Source: Bacteroidaceae bacterium
Lineage (GTDB): Bacteria; Bacteroidota; Bacteroidia; Bacteroidales; Bacteroidaceae
DNA: 64,000 bases
NCBI GenBank assembly: GCA_017521285.1
Contig: JAFXDG010000079.1
Span: 27,906 to 91,905, forward strand
Direction: 5' to 3'
Shown: in pieces, positions 33,818 to 42,350 of the stretch
How the letters are laid out: each line of letters begins with the position of its first letter
Position numbering within the stretch: the stretch's first letter is position 1
Notes under the pieces: model-generated
What the model saw: only the letters and a program-made list of their open reading frames with translations
What the model was told of the DNA's origin: nothing
Databases searched by the model: none
Program-made: the position numbers and the translations under genes

Positions 33818-35707
33818 TTATCGCTTGTTATTCCGGTTCTGTTGCTGTTGTTGCTGAAGGCGTTGTTGCTCTTCGAGCTGCTTCTGTAGGGCTTCGAGCT
33901 TGGCTGCCATACCGGTCATTTTGCGCGGCTTGTTCTTGTTGGCTTCCATGCGGGCTTCGAGCTTGGCAAGCAGAGCCTTGTCGTCGGTAGTCTTACGCAG
34001 GACAATCATGATGAGGATACCGATAAGGCCTGACACGAAGTAGTAGTAGTTCAAACCTGCCGAGTAGCTGTTGAAGAAGAAGATGAACATGATGGGCATC
34101 GCGTACATCATAATCTTCATACCAGGCATCTGTTGCTGGGCCATGGTGTCTTTCTGTTGGCGCATCATGTACCAGGTGTTGAGGATGTTGGTGACACTGA
34201 AAAGCAAGCAGAAGAGGCTCAAGTGATCGCCGAGCAACCAGATATCAGTTCCCCAATTGATGACATCGTCGTAAGTAGAGAGGTCTTTTGCCCAAAGGAA
34301 ACTTTCGCCACGAAGCTCGATAGCGTTAGGCACAAAGTTGAAGAGAGCGATATAAACAGGCATCTGGATAAGCATGGGCAAACATCCACCCATGGGGCTT
34401 ACGCCATAGCGGCTATAAAGGGCCATAGTCTCCTGATTCTTCTTCATGGCATCCTCGGGATTGGGGTACTTCTTGTTGATTTCATCCACATAGGGGCGGA
34501 GTACGCGCATCTTTGCTGACGACATGTAGGACTTGTAAGTGGTGGGATAAACCACAATCTTCACGATGATGGTCATCAGGAGGAGTACGATACCCATGTT
34601 GAGTCCCCATCCGCTGAGCCAATCGAACACGTTGATGGTGAACCAACGGTTAATCCAACGGATGAGTGGCCAACCGAGATAGACGAGGTTTTCCAATTCG
34701 GGGTCTTTGTCTTCGCCAAGCACAAAGTCATTGGTTGCTTGCAAGGTCTTGAAGTGGTTGGGGCCGAAGTAGAGCTGGAAGTTGGTGCTCTCCTTACCCG
34801 TGGGGTCGAAGAAAGCTTCAGTTTCCGCATTGTATTTCTTCAGATATCCGCTTCCCTCCTTTTGGGGGACAGACTTGAATGAAGCCTTTTCAAAATCCTG
34901 TTCGGCGATGACGACACTGGAGAAGAACTGGTTCTTGAAGGCTATCCAGTTGACAATGCCTTCGGCCTCTTCCTTGTCTTCGCCTTGTTCGTTCAGGTGC
35001 TCGGTGTCATCGTTGTCGATGCGGTAGGTGAGCGATGAGAACTGTTGTTCGAAGCTGTATCCCTTTTCCAATTGGCGTGTACGCTGAAACCAGTTGAAGT
35101 TCATCGTCTTTGTGTTGGGAGTGAAGAAATTGTGCATACCTTCGGCATGGATGCTGAGGTTTGCCATATACAGGTCAGTCGGGAGGAAGTAGTTGAAGTC
35201 GATGTATTGTCCCTCGCCCACATTGAGGCGCATGGTGATGGTGCTGTCTGATGCGTTCAAGGGTTGGAAATAGAGGTTCTCGGTCAGGATGTTCTCATTC
35301 TTTCCGCTGAAGGCGAAGTTCATGACCATCTCTTCGTTGCCATCGAACAGGACGACGGGGTTTCTGTCTTGTCCCTTGTAGTCGGCAAGGGTGGCTTTGT
35401 TTACGCGTGCTCCCTTGGTTGAGAGTTGGAGCTCTACGAGATTATTTTTCAGTGTTACGAAAGATTCTTCGCCCTGTGAGGCAGAGAACAGAGCTGAAGT
35501 CGAATCGGGCATGTAGGCCTGTGCTTTCTGTTGAGCTTCGGCCAATCCTGCAGCTTCAAGGGCTGCTTGTTCTTGCATGACTTGTTGGATTGAATCCTGA
35601 TAGCGTTGGATTTGCGCCATCTCTTCTTCGCTGGGACGGTTGAAGATACTGAAGCCTATCAGTACCAATCCGATGAGAGTGAATCCGATTAAGGTGTTTT
35701 TGTCCAT
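33818..35707 (-). CDS. yidC: Membrane protein insertase YidC
   Basis: Inner-membrane insertase/chaperone of 629 residues, the long Gram-negative form. One N-terminal transmembrane segment (residues 5-22) is followed by a large periplasmic domain (about 25-350). The conserved core has five transmembrane segments, with SPMGGCLPMLIQMPVYIALF and the late LNYYYFVSGLIGILIMI. The C-terminal tail is basic and glutamine-rich (a run of Q then NRNNKR), as often in this phylum. It lies downstream of pyrG, a pairing common in Bacteroidetes. An inverted repeat fills the gap between them. Confidence 0.97.
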   Translation of the reverse strand: MDKNTLIGFTLIGLVLIGFSIFNRPSEEEMAQIQRYQDSIQQVMQEQAALEAAGLAEAQQKAQAYMPDSTSALFSASQGEESFVTLKNNLVELQLSTKGARVNKATLADYKGQDRNPVVLFDGNEEMVMNFAFSGKNENILTENLYFQPLNASDSTITMRLNVGEGQYIDFNYFLPTDLYMANLSIHAEGMHNFFTPNTKTMNFNWFQRTRQLEKGYSFEQQFSSLTYRIDNDDTEHLNEQGEDKEEAEGIVNWIAFKNQFFSSVVIAEQDFEKASFKSVPQKEGSGYLKKYNAETEAFFDPTGKESTNFQLYFGPNHFKTLQATNDFVLGEDKDPELENLVYLGWPLIRWINRWFTINVFDWLSGWGLNMGIVLLLMTIIVKIVVYPTTYKSYMSSAKMRVLRPYVDEINKKYPNPEDAMKKNQETMALYSRYGVSPMGGCLPMLIQMPVYIALFNFVPNAIELRGESFLWAKDLSTYDDVINWGTDIWLLGDHLSLFCLLFSVTNILNTWYMMRQQKDTMAQQQMPGMKIMMYAMPIMFIFFFNSYSAGLNYYYFVSGLIGILIMIVLRKTTDDKALLAKLEARMEANKNKPRKMTGMAAKLEALQKQLEEQQRLQQQQQQNRNNKR

Positions 35708-35754
35708 TAAGTTGAGTTATGAATTATAAATTATGAATTATGAATTTGATTTTT

Positions 35755-35835
35755 TAGAACACAAAGACACAGAGACACGGAGGAGAGAGTAGAGTGTACA
35801 AAAGGAACTCTATGTCTCCGTGTCTCTGTGTTCTA
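35755..35835. repeat. Inverted repeat, GACACAGAGACACGG type, between pyrG and yidC
   Basis: The left arm (35755-35795) begins TAGAACACAAAGACACAGAG. The right arm (35807-35835) contains CTCCGTGTCTCTGTGTTCTA. They are near-perfect complements. A one-sided run of GAATTATGAATTATGAATT-type words (35713-35747) lies beside it in front of the yidC start. Confidence 0.82.
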
Positions 35836-35843
35836 TAGCTGTT

Positions 35844-37442
35844 TTACTTATTGATAGCAACCTTCACGAATGCCAGGAAGAGAGGGTGTGGCTTGAGCAC
35901 TGTGCTTCCGTATTCGGGATGGAATTGTACGCCTACGTACCACTTCAGTGAAGGTATCTCCATGATTTCAGCCAATTCACTTTCGGGGTTCACACCCACG
36001 CAATTCATGCCGTTCTTCTCGAATTCGGCCTTATAGGCATTGTTGAACTCATAGCGATGGCGATGGCGCTCCTGGATATGCTCTTTGCCGTATGCTTCGA
36101 ACACTTTGTTGCCTTGTGTGAGCACACATTCGTATGAGCCGAGTCGCATGTTTTCCTTCATATCGAGAACTGCTTTCTGCTCTTCCATCAGGTCGATGAC
36201 AGGGTGGGTTGTCTTCTCGTCCATCTCGGTTGAATTGGCATCAGCATAGCCCAATACATTGCGGGCAAATTCGATGGCCATCACCTGGAGACCGAGACCA
36301 AGGCCGAGGGTGGGCACATTGTGTTCGCGACAATACTTGGCAACGATGAGTTTACCTTCGATACCACGGTTTCCGAACCCTGGACAGATGACTACACCAT
36401 CTATGTTCTCGAGAAGTTCCCCGATGTTTTCATTGTTGATGTTTTCGCTATAGATAAAATGAACTTTCGCTTTTCGGTCGTTATAGGTGGCTGCTTGCGA
36501 GAGTGACTCCATGATAGATTTGTAAGCATCCTGCAGGTCGTACTTTCCGACGATGGCAATGTTCACTGCTTCTGTCGCATTATAGCGGCGGTTCAGAAAG
36601 TCGCGCCACGGGCCGAGGGAGGGAGTTTCGCCTACTGGCAATCCTACTTTTTCCAGTATGGTGGCATCCAATCCCTGCTCTTGCATTTTAAGGGGTACTT
36701 CATAGATGGTGGGTACATCCATGGATTGCACCACGGCTTTCTTATCGACATTGCAGAAAAGAGCCACTTTGTCGCGCATGTCCTGAGGTATTTCGTGTTC
36801 TGTACGAAGAACGAGGATGTCAGGTTGGACACCTAATGATTGCAATTTTTGCACACTGTGTTGGGTAGGCTTGCTCTTCAGCTCGCCTGCGGCTGACAGA
36901 TAAGGGACATAGGTCAAGTGTACACTTACGGCATTGCGCCCAAGCTCCCATTTCAACTGGCGGAGGCTTTCAATGTAAGGGAGTGACTCAATGTCGCCCA
37001 CCGTACCACCGATTTCGGTAATCACGAAGTCATATTTGTACTTCGTACCCATCAGTTTCACGTTACGCTTGATTTCGTCTGTAATATGAGGTACCACCTG
37101 TACGGTTTTGCCTAAATAATCGCCACGACGTTCCTTGTCTATCACACCTTTATAAATACGTCCGCTGGTGATGTTGTTGGCCTTAGTCGCTTCGATGCTG
37201 AGGAAGCGTTCGTAGTGACCAAGGTCAAGGTCGGCCTGGTGTCCATCGACCGTTACATAACATTCGCCATGTTCATGCGGGTTCAACGTACCCGGATCGA
37301 TGTTGATGTACGGGTCAAACTTCTGGATGGTCACGTTGTAGCCACGGGCTTGCAACAATTTTCCGATTGACGCTGAAATGATTCCTTTTCCAAGTGACGA
37401 GGCAACTCCTCCCGTCACAAAGATGTACTTAGTTTCTGCCAC
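35844..37442 (-). CDS. pyrG: CTP synthase lacking the glutaminase nucleophile
   Basis: CTP synthase of 532 residues, making CTP from UTP, ATP and an amino donor. The N-terminal synthetase domain is intact (FVTGGVASSLGKGIISAS, the P-loop region; KFDPYINIDPGTLNPHEHGE). The C-terminal class I glutamine amidotransferase domain keeps the GVQFHPEYGS His and Glu. However, the nucleophile elbow, normally LGICLGMQ, reads LGLGLGLQ (nt about 36280-36305), replacing the catalytic Cys with Gly. Glutamine hydrolysis should be lost, so the enzyme would have to use free ammonia. It has its own TAACTTTG promoter box and precedes yidC. Confidence 0.95.
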   Translation of the reverse strand: MAETKYIFVTGGVASSLGKGIISASIGKLLQARGYNVTIQKFDPYINIDPGTLNPHEHGECYVTVDGHQADLDLGHYERFLSIEATKANNITSGRIYKGVIDKERRGDYLGKTVQVVPHITDEIKRNVKLMGTKYKYDFVITEIGGTVGDIESLPYIESLRQLKWELGRNAVSVHLTYVPYLSAAGELKSKPTQHSVQKLQSLGVQPDILVLRTEHEIPQDMRDKVALFCNVDKKAVVQSMDVPTIYEVPLKMQEQGLDATILEKVGLPVGETPSLGPWRDFLNRRYNATEAVNIAIVGKYDLQDAYKSIMESLSQAATYNDRKAKVHFIYSENINNENIGELLENIDGVVICPGFGNRGIEGKLIVAKYCREHNVPTLGLGLGLQVMAIEFARNVLGYADANSTEMDEKTTHPVIDLMEEQKAVLDMKENMRLGSYECVLTQGNKVFEAYGKEHIQERHRHRYEFNNAYKAEFEKNGMNCVGVNPESELAEIMEIPSLKWYVGVQFHPEYGSTVLKPHPLFLAFVKVAINK

Positions 37443-37512
37443 AGTTGTAGATATTATAATGTTATAACTTTGATTCTGTCACACTATTCGATTTGAACAA
37501 TCAAATAACGTG

Positions 37513-37520
37513 CAAAGTTA
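37513..37520 (-). promoter_or_regulatory. Bacteroidales -7 promoter box (pyrG-yidC)
   Basis: Minus-strand TAACTTTG (TAnnTTTG), 71 bases upstream of the pyrG ATG. Confidence 0.55.
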
Positions 37521-37646
37521 CGAAAAAAAGCACTTACGAGTATCATTTTCTCTTTATTTTCTGTTGAAAAAGATGTCAGGAATGATACTTTTGCCTTTTA
37601 TGTTCATTTTTATGGAAAAAAGTACGGATAAATGGAAAGAATGATG

Positions 37647-37654
37647 TAACTTTG
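37647..37654 (+). promoter_or_regulatory. Bacteroidales -7 promoter box (DUF3078 gene)
   Basis: TAACTTTG (TAnnTTTG), 42 bases upstream of the ATG at 37696. Confidence 0.55.
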
Positions 37655-37695
37655 CAATCCCTAACCCTTTTCATTTTTTAAAACCGACACTGATT

Positions 37696-39051
37696 ATGAA
37701 ATCTAAAATTACTGCATCTGCATTGTGCCTCTTTTCCATGACTCATCTGTTTGCGGCTATGCCCGAAAAAACACCTGAAGTGGAAAGCGCGACGGACAAT
37801 GATTTTGTTGCATTGACACAAAAATACGAAGATGCTATCAGTCAGCTGGCTGATGGACTTGAAACCCGATCATCCTCTTCCGAGACTCAGATGAACCCTC
37901 GTCTCATCCGTCTTTTCGGTGAAACCACCCTCTATGGATCCAGTGTGAGCAATACCCTCAAGTCAGAAAAAAGCGAAGAGCTGTATCAGGCATCCGAAGG
38001 CGAAGGTTATCTGGAACTTGCCGACAATTCACAACTCGCCCATCAGCAAGAGGTGGAGAATGCCATCGACAATGCCGTCCTGCACGCCAGCATGATGCAT
38101 CCCGAAAAGTTCAAATATACGGAAAAGAATTTCAAAGAAGACGTGAAGTCGGTCGAATCCGTCGAAGAACAACAGCTTATCAGCAATATAGTACCCGAAA
38201 TAGTCCCCCAACAGAGTCAGGACAATCAGACAGCTGTAGGAGTGGAAATGAAGGTGAAGAAACCTAATTTCTGGATAACGTCGGGTGAAGTTTACCTCCA
38301 GTTTACCCAAAACTATATCTCAGGAAACTGGTCACAAGGTGGCGAGAGCACCAACACCCTGATGTCCGGACTGATACTGAAAGCCAACTATAACGACAAG
38401 CAGAAAATACAGTGGGACAATACGTTTGAAGCCAAATTGGGCTTTACCACAGCCCCTTCGGACAAGGAGCACGACTATCGCACCAATGCCGACATGATAC
38501 GTCTCACAACCAAACTCCTGTTGAAGGCCATCAAGTCGTGGAATTACTCCTTCCAGGTGGAGTCGAAGACACAATCCTTGCGCAACTATCCCGCCAACAG
38601 CAACGATTACACCTCTGCCTTCCTTGCTCCGCTTGATACAAAAGTCGGTATCGGTATGGATTACAAGAAGAGCTGGAAGAACTTCAACATTTCAGTCAAC
38701 ATCGCTCCGCTGACCTACCGTTGGTTATACGTCAGCGAGAAATTCCTTGCCGGCCGTTATGGTGTCAAGGGCGACCACCGTTCGTTGCAAGAGTTCGGTT
38801 CGAGCACCAACATCAACTCATCGTGGCAGATTGCCAAGAACATCCGTTGGTCAAGCCATATTGACGCCTTCACCAGCTACGAGAAAGTGTATGCAAACTG
38901 GGAAAACACCTTTGATTTTGCCGTCAGCAAATACCTCTCCACCAAATTGTTCATGCATGGTCGGTTCGACGATGGTGTGAGAAAGAAAAAGGGCTACACT
39001 TATTTCCAGTTCAAGGAATTCCTCCAGTTTGGTCTCTCCTACAAGTGGTAA
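37696..39051 (+). CDS. DUF3078 outer-membrane beta-barrel protein
   Basis: 451-residue secreted protein with signal peptide (ALCLFSMTHLFAA). The N-terminal ~190 residues are hydrophilic, acidic and Ser/Gln/Glu-rich. From about residue 195 (KPNFWITSGEVYLQFTQNYISGNWSQGGES) the sequence becomes the alternating aromatic/polar pattern of a beta-barrel. It ends in the terminal aromatic FLQFGLSYKW, as expected for outer-membrane insertion. This matches the DUF3078 family of Bacteroidetes; function unknown. The long N-terminal acidic extension is an extra relative to the barrel core. Confidence 0.82.
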   Translation: MKSKITASALCLFSMTHLFAAMPEKTPEVESATDNDFVALTQKYEDAISQLADGLETRSSSSETQMNPRLIRLFGETTLYGSSVSNTLKSEKSEELYQASEGEGYLELADNSQLAHQQEVENAIDNAVLHASMMHPEKFKYTEKNFKEDVKSVESVEEQQLISNIVPEIVPQQSQDNQTAVGVEMKVKKPNFWITSGEVYLQFTQNYISGNWSQGGESTNTLMSGLILKANYNDKQKIQWDNTFEAKLGFTTAPSDKEHDYRTNADMIRLTTKLLLKAIKSWNYSFQVESKTQSLRNYPANSNDYTSAFLAPLDTKVGIGMDYKKSWKNFNISVNIAPLTYRWLYVSEKFLAGRYGVKGDHRSLQEFGSSTNINSSWQIAKNIRWSSHIDAFTSYEKVYANWENTFDFAVSKYLSTKLFMHGRFDDGVRKKKGYTYFQFKEFLQFGLSYKW

Positions 39052-39309
39052 ACTGGCATGGCCGTCATCGCCTTCCCCGTCAACGGTTCTGTTAACGAAC
39101 CTTAGCCTTGGGTTTGTCCCTCTTTACCCTTGGGATAGGCATGGTTCATCCTTGGGGTAAGGTGTTGCTTTCTTGCGGGGGCAAAAATGCAACCATTCAA
39201 TTCCTTAAACGCGCCATCTGCGTCTGAAAAGTGAATTGTGACACGCCTTCTTGGAGAGGGGCTTTTGAACTCGTAGCTCGTCACTCGTAACTATCTCACT
39301 TTTCCTGTG

Positions 39310-39355
39310 CTCTGTCATTCCTTCGACTCCGTAAACTCCGCTCAGAATGACAGAG
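39310..39355. repeat. Hairpin CTCTGTCATTC/GAATGACAGAG
   Basis: Perfect 11-bp arms (39310-39320 and 39345-39355) enclose CTTCGACTCCGTAAACTCCG, a compact relative of the element at 63867-63965. Confidence 0.7.
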
Positions 39356-39390
39356 ACAGCATGAACCTTGAGCTATGGCTTTGTCTCCCT

Positions 39391-39444
39391 CAACGCATCA
39401 ACGTTCCACCCCTTCAACGCATCAGCGTCTCAACGCATCAACCT
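39391..39444. repeat. Short direct repeats CAACGCATCARCGT
   Basis: CAACGCATCA occurs at 39391, 39415 and 39431. No complementary partner arm was found nearby. Confidence 0.55.
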
Positions 39445-39536
39445 TTGCCCCTTTTTCGTGCTTATCCGTTCTTTCCGTTTCATCCGTGTGCCATTTCTCT
39501 CCCACCTTTTTTGACCGGTCACAATGCAAAGGTACA

Positions 39537-39544
39537 AAACTGTG
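39537..39544 (-). promoter_or_regulatory. Orphan minus-strand promoter box
   Basis: Minus-strand TACCTTTG with a TTGACA upstream at about the right distance (21-base spacer). No protein gene lies downstream; a transcript would run towards the 3' end of the DUF3078 gene. Confidence 0.35.
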
Positions 39545-39591
39545 CCCCGGGTTGTCAAGAGGGGAGGTCGTTTTGGCGGAGATTTAACAAA

Positions 39592-39678
39592 AAATGAAGA
39601 GTGAAGAATGAAGAACGAAGAATCATAATGTGCTGACTATCGGATTCTTCACTCTTCACTATTCGTTCTTCACTCTTT
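39592..39678. repeat. Inverted repeat, GAAGAGTGAAGAATGAAG type
   Basis: The left arm (39592-39623) iterates GAAGARTGAAGAA words. The right arm (39643-39678) is its complement, built of TTCTTCACTCTTCACT words. The loop is about 20 bases. Confidence 0.75.
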
Positions 39679-39827
39679 TGTGCTGTTTAACAATTGTGAA
39701 ATCGGGATTTGTAAGGATAATTCAGAAGTGCCCCTTTCTTGTTCCATCAAGAAGGAAAGTCAATCAAAAGCGTACAACGGTCAACTTTCTCAGACGAGGG
39801 TGCCCACCTTTTCAGGAAAGGGCATCC

Positions 39828-40022
39828 CCGAAATCTGACAGCTGACAGTTGACAGTTAGTAAAAAGTCAAATTCGTAGTTTTGATGTGAAAACTTATATT
39901 ATATATATTATTATATAATTATATAATAATATATATAATATAAAATATTCTTTACATTACCTTCTTTTCATCCTGTTTTCTCATTTTTGTAACTGTCATC
40001 TGTCAGCTGTCAGATTTTTCGG
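39828..40022. repeat. Inverted repeat, GACAGCTGACAG type, with AT-only core
   Basis: Arms of about 31 bases (39828-39858 and 39990-40022) iterate CTGACAGCTGACAGTTGACAG and are nearly perfect complements. Between them lies an almost pure A/T palindromic stretch (39894-39950), so the whole 195-bp unit could fold into a long double hairpin. Confidence 0.8.
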
Positions 40023-40504
40023 CATTTTGCAATAGCACATGGTCCCCCATCGTATATATCGGCCATTGGAAATGGATTTTTTGCTCCACCCTTTAAAAAA
40101 TTCATCCGTTCACTAAAATAATCTTATCACTAATGTTCTTTTTTTTACCTCTATAAGCAATTGTAGTCCATTTACTTTTACGATGGACATTGTTTTTCCT
40201 TTTTTTTGCAAAATCAGCCATATTTTTGACATGGAAAATGTTGCTTGAATATGATAATATTTTCCGACAAATGAAGTGTCTGTAATACTTTTGAAACCCA
40301 ACACATGTTATCACCCAAGGGTGGGGGACAGTTACCCAAAATGGAGGGACAATGGACAAATGGACAATTGATTTTGTAAGGGGTGATTGAGGGGCAAGAC
40401 AGAGGCATCGTGCAAATCAATTATATGTAACCAACTTTTCGGACTGTTTCATTTATCGCAAGTTTTCAGACTGTGTGTAGAGGGACTTTGTGGCAACAGT
40501 ATAT

Positions 40505-40540
40505 ACAAATAAAAACGTCCCGCATCACTGCGGAACGTTT
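40505..40540 (-). terminator. Rho-independent terminator of the candidate small RNA
   Basis: Minus strand: AAACGTTCCGCA-GTGA-TGCGGGACGTTTTTATTTG. It is an 11-bp stem with one mismatch and a GTGA loop, followed by a T-rich tract. On the plus strand no T-run follows, so it acts on the minus strand. Confidence 0.65.
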
Positions 40541-40704
40541 CTCACTAATCTTATGTCTAATTCAAAGTTTGATGGTATATAATATTTTCAGACTATTAAT
40601 TAAAACAATTAATTAATAATCCGGAAGTAACGTACATCACTGTAGGTCATCCTTCCTAAAAAAACAACAATTTCTTACTTGAAAGTAACTCTCTCTATGA
40701 GTTA
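40505..40704 (-). ncRNA. Candidate small RNA (~200 nt) with own promoter and terminator
   Basis: On the minus strand a promoter (TTG, 20-base spacer, TACCTTTG at 40711-40741) is followed by four predicted hairpins. These are GTAACTC/GAGTTAC at the 5' end, GGAAG/CTTCC enclosing TACA-GTGA-TGTA, ATTAATTAA/TTAATTAAT, and finally a terminator stem. No ORF fits. The spacing and layout are those of an independent small RNA gene. I cannot match it to a named family. Confidence 0.55.
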
Positions 40705-40710
40705 CGTGTG

Positions 40711-40741
40711 CAAAGGTATATATAATTTTTGTATCATACAA
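40711..40741 (-). promoter_or_regulatory. Promoter of the candidate small RNA
   Basis: TTG at 40741-40739, 20-base spacer, TACCTTTG at 40718-40711 (minus strand). This is the same -33/-7 spacing as at the M23 peptidase gene and the leader at 22671. Confidence 0.6.
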
Positions 40742-40808
40742 TTTTTTGTTTCGCTCAAATGCTAATATTTGGCTTTTTTTAACAAAATATTCCCTCTTTG
40801 CTTTAGTT

Positions 40809-41159
40809 TCATACGACATAGTCCAATTCTTTGCGCATTTTTACCAATTCTTCCCGAATGTTTTTTAACCGTTCGATGACTTCAAACGTCTGTATGGTTC
40901 CTGTCTTGTTTTTTTTCAGGGCTTGTTTGGCTCCAGCCAATGTCATTCCCTTTTCTTTGACCAGGTGATAGACTATGCGCAAATTTTCAATGTCTTCTTT
41001 CTGGTATTGCCTTATGCCACGTCCTGCTTTTCGGGGTGTCAGATGTTCGGGGAACATTTTTTCCCAATAGCGCAACAGGGTTTCGGGTACATCAAACATT
41101 TCTGCCACTTCACTGATGGAGTAGTAGAGTTTCAGTTCTTTATCGGGATTATATGCCAT
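40809..41159 (-). CDS. MerR-family transcriptional regulator
   Basis: 116-residue regulator. The N-terminal winged helix-turn-helix (YYSISEVAEMFDVPETLLRYWEKMFP, then RKAGRGIRQYQKEDIENLRIVYHL) is clearly MerR type. The C-terminal ~35 residues form a short coiled coil (EVIERLKNIREELVKMRKELD), with no room for an effector or metal-binding domain. Such minimal MerR proteins occur widely in Bacteroidetes next to M23 peptidases; the regulated genes are not known. It lies 78 bp downstream of the M23 peptidase gene. Confidence 0.9.
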   Translation of the reverse strand: MAYNPDKELKLYYSISEVAEMFDVPETLLRYWEKMFPEHLTPRKAGRGIRQYQKEDIENLRIVYHLVKEKGMTLAGAKQALKKNKTGTIQTFEVIERLKNIREELVKMRKELDYVV

Positions 41160-41237
41160 TCTTTATAGTGATTTATGATTTATGATTTGTGTAAGCTGAT
41201 GAGGGCTATGCTCGAACTAATTCTTAACTTTTAATTT

Positions 41238-42206
41238 TTAGTCATACACTTTTCCATGGTTGGTCGCCATTTGTATCATACGGTCGTATTCTTCTTCCGT
41301 CAGATCCATGAAGTAGTAATTGATGGGGTTTACCTTCACTCCCTTGTTCACCACTTCGTAGTGCAAGTGTGGGCCTGTGCTCTTTCCTGTGCTTCCCACC
41401 AATCCGATGGTTTCCCCTCGTTTTACTTTCTGTCCGCGCCGCACTTGGGTCTTGCTCAGGTGGGCATAGCGTGTCCTGTATCCGAATCCGTGGTCGATTT
41501 CAATGGTGAGTCCATATCCGCTTTCCCAGCCGGATGAGGTGACGGTGCCGTTTCCAGTAGCATATACGGGTGTGCCGGTGTTTGCTGAAAAGTCCATGCC
41601 ATGATGGAATTTCACCGTTTTGTATATGGGGTCAATCCGCCTTCCGTATCCCGAAGCGGTATATTTCAGGTCTTTGTTGGCCACGGGCTGTATGGCAGGA
41701 ATGCATTGGAGGCGCTGGTCGTTCTGCTTGCATAGGGCTACGATTTCGTCGTATGATTTGGACTGGATGTACAGTTGCCGTTTCAACAAGTCGATTTTTT
41801 GCGTTGTTTCTATAATCATGTCGGCGTTTGCCATCTCTTCCAGATGTTCGTATCGGTTTGTGCCTCCATATCCGGCTTGTCTGATGTAGGGTGAAATGGG
41901 GTCGGCCTGCAGGATAACCCGGTACAGGTTGTCGTCGCGTTGCTGCAAGTCTGTCAGCACCTCCAGTGCTTCGTCCAATTGGTGCGAGAGCACGTTGTAT
42001 TGGGCCTGAAGTTGTGAGTTCTCTATCCGTAAGGCATTTTCAGAGGGTGTTCCCAATAGCAGATAGAAGGCCAAAAAGCATACAATGGCAAATCCCATAC
42101 CGTAGAACATGCGGCGTGCGATGCCCAATATCCTTTGTGTCTTGTTGGGATAAATGCGGTCGTATGTCCGGGTCTTTGCATTATATACATAATATACTTT
42201 TCTCAT
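41238..42206 (-). CDS. M23-family peptidoglycan endopeptidase, membrane anchored
   Basis: 322-residue LytM-type metallopeptidase. Starting at the ATG at 42206 gives MRKVYYVYNAKTRTYDRIYPN, the typical cytosolic start of this family, and then one transmembrane segment (residues ~28-48, GMGFAIVCFLAFYLLLG). A coiled coil (~55-90) and the LytM domain follow, with zinc ligands in FHHGMDFS and GPHLHYEV. It probably cleaves or activates cleavage of peptidoglycan cross-links during growth. The extra 35 codons upstream in the open frame overlap the promoter region and are not used. Confidence 0.93.
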   Translation of the reverse strand: MRKVYYVYNAKTRTYDRIYPNKTQRILGIARRMFYGMGFAIVCFLAFYLLLGTPSENALRIENSQLQAQYNVLSHQLDEALEVLTDLQQRDDNLYRVILQADPISPYIRQAGYGGTNRYEHLEEMANADMIIETTQKIDLLKRQLYIQSKSYDEIVALCKQNDQRLQCIPAIQPVANKDLKYTASGYGRRIDPIYKTVKFHHGMDFSANTGTPVYATGNGTVTSSGWESGYGLTIEIDHGFGYRTRYAHLSKTQVRRGQKVKRGETIGLVGSTGKSTGPHLHYEVVNKGVKVNPINYYFMDLTEEEYDRMIQMATNHGKVYD

Positions 42207-42280
42207 ATTTTCGTTGTCTTTTTTAGGGTGTTCTGGTGTTATTTCGGCTTTATTCTTAAACTTTTGTCCGTTTAAGGGGG

Positions 42281-42312
42281 CAAAAATACGAAAAAGGCTG
42301 TATCTTTGCAAA
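42281..42312 (-). promoter_or_regulatory. Promoter of the M23 peptidase gene
   Basis: Minus strand TTTG (42312-42309), 20-base spacer, TATTTTTG (42288-42281): a full Bacteroidales -33/-7 match. It overlaps the divergent alaS promoter box. Confidence 0.65.
42301..42308 (+). promoter_or_regulatory. Bacteroidales -7 promoter box (alaS)
   Basis: TATCTTTG, 42 bases upstream of the alaS ATG, embedded in the spacer of the divergent M23 promoter. Confidence 0.6.
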
Positions 42313-42350
42313 TCATTTTCAGGAATATTAAAAATTTATACTTATAATAT

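Larger units (their letters stand above)
39052..40808. other. 1.75-kb region without a supported protein gene
   Basis: No reading frame here has convincing codon use or family resemblance. The region holds several inverted repeats, a direct repeat, an orphan minus-strand promoter and a candidate small RNA (listed separately). From about 39860 it is clearly AT-rich, including a stretch of nearly pure A/T at 39894-39950. Confidence 0.7.

Noticed and set aside
40102-40359. 85-residue minus-strand open frame in the AT-rich region
   Set aside because: Lysine-rich translation of AT-rich DNA, no recognisable domain, no promoter box or neighbouring operon.
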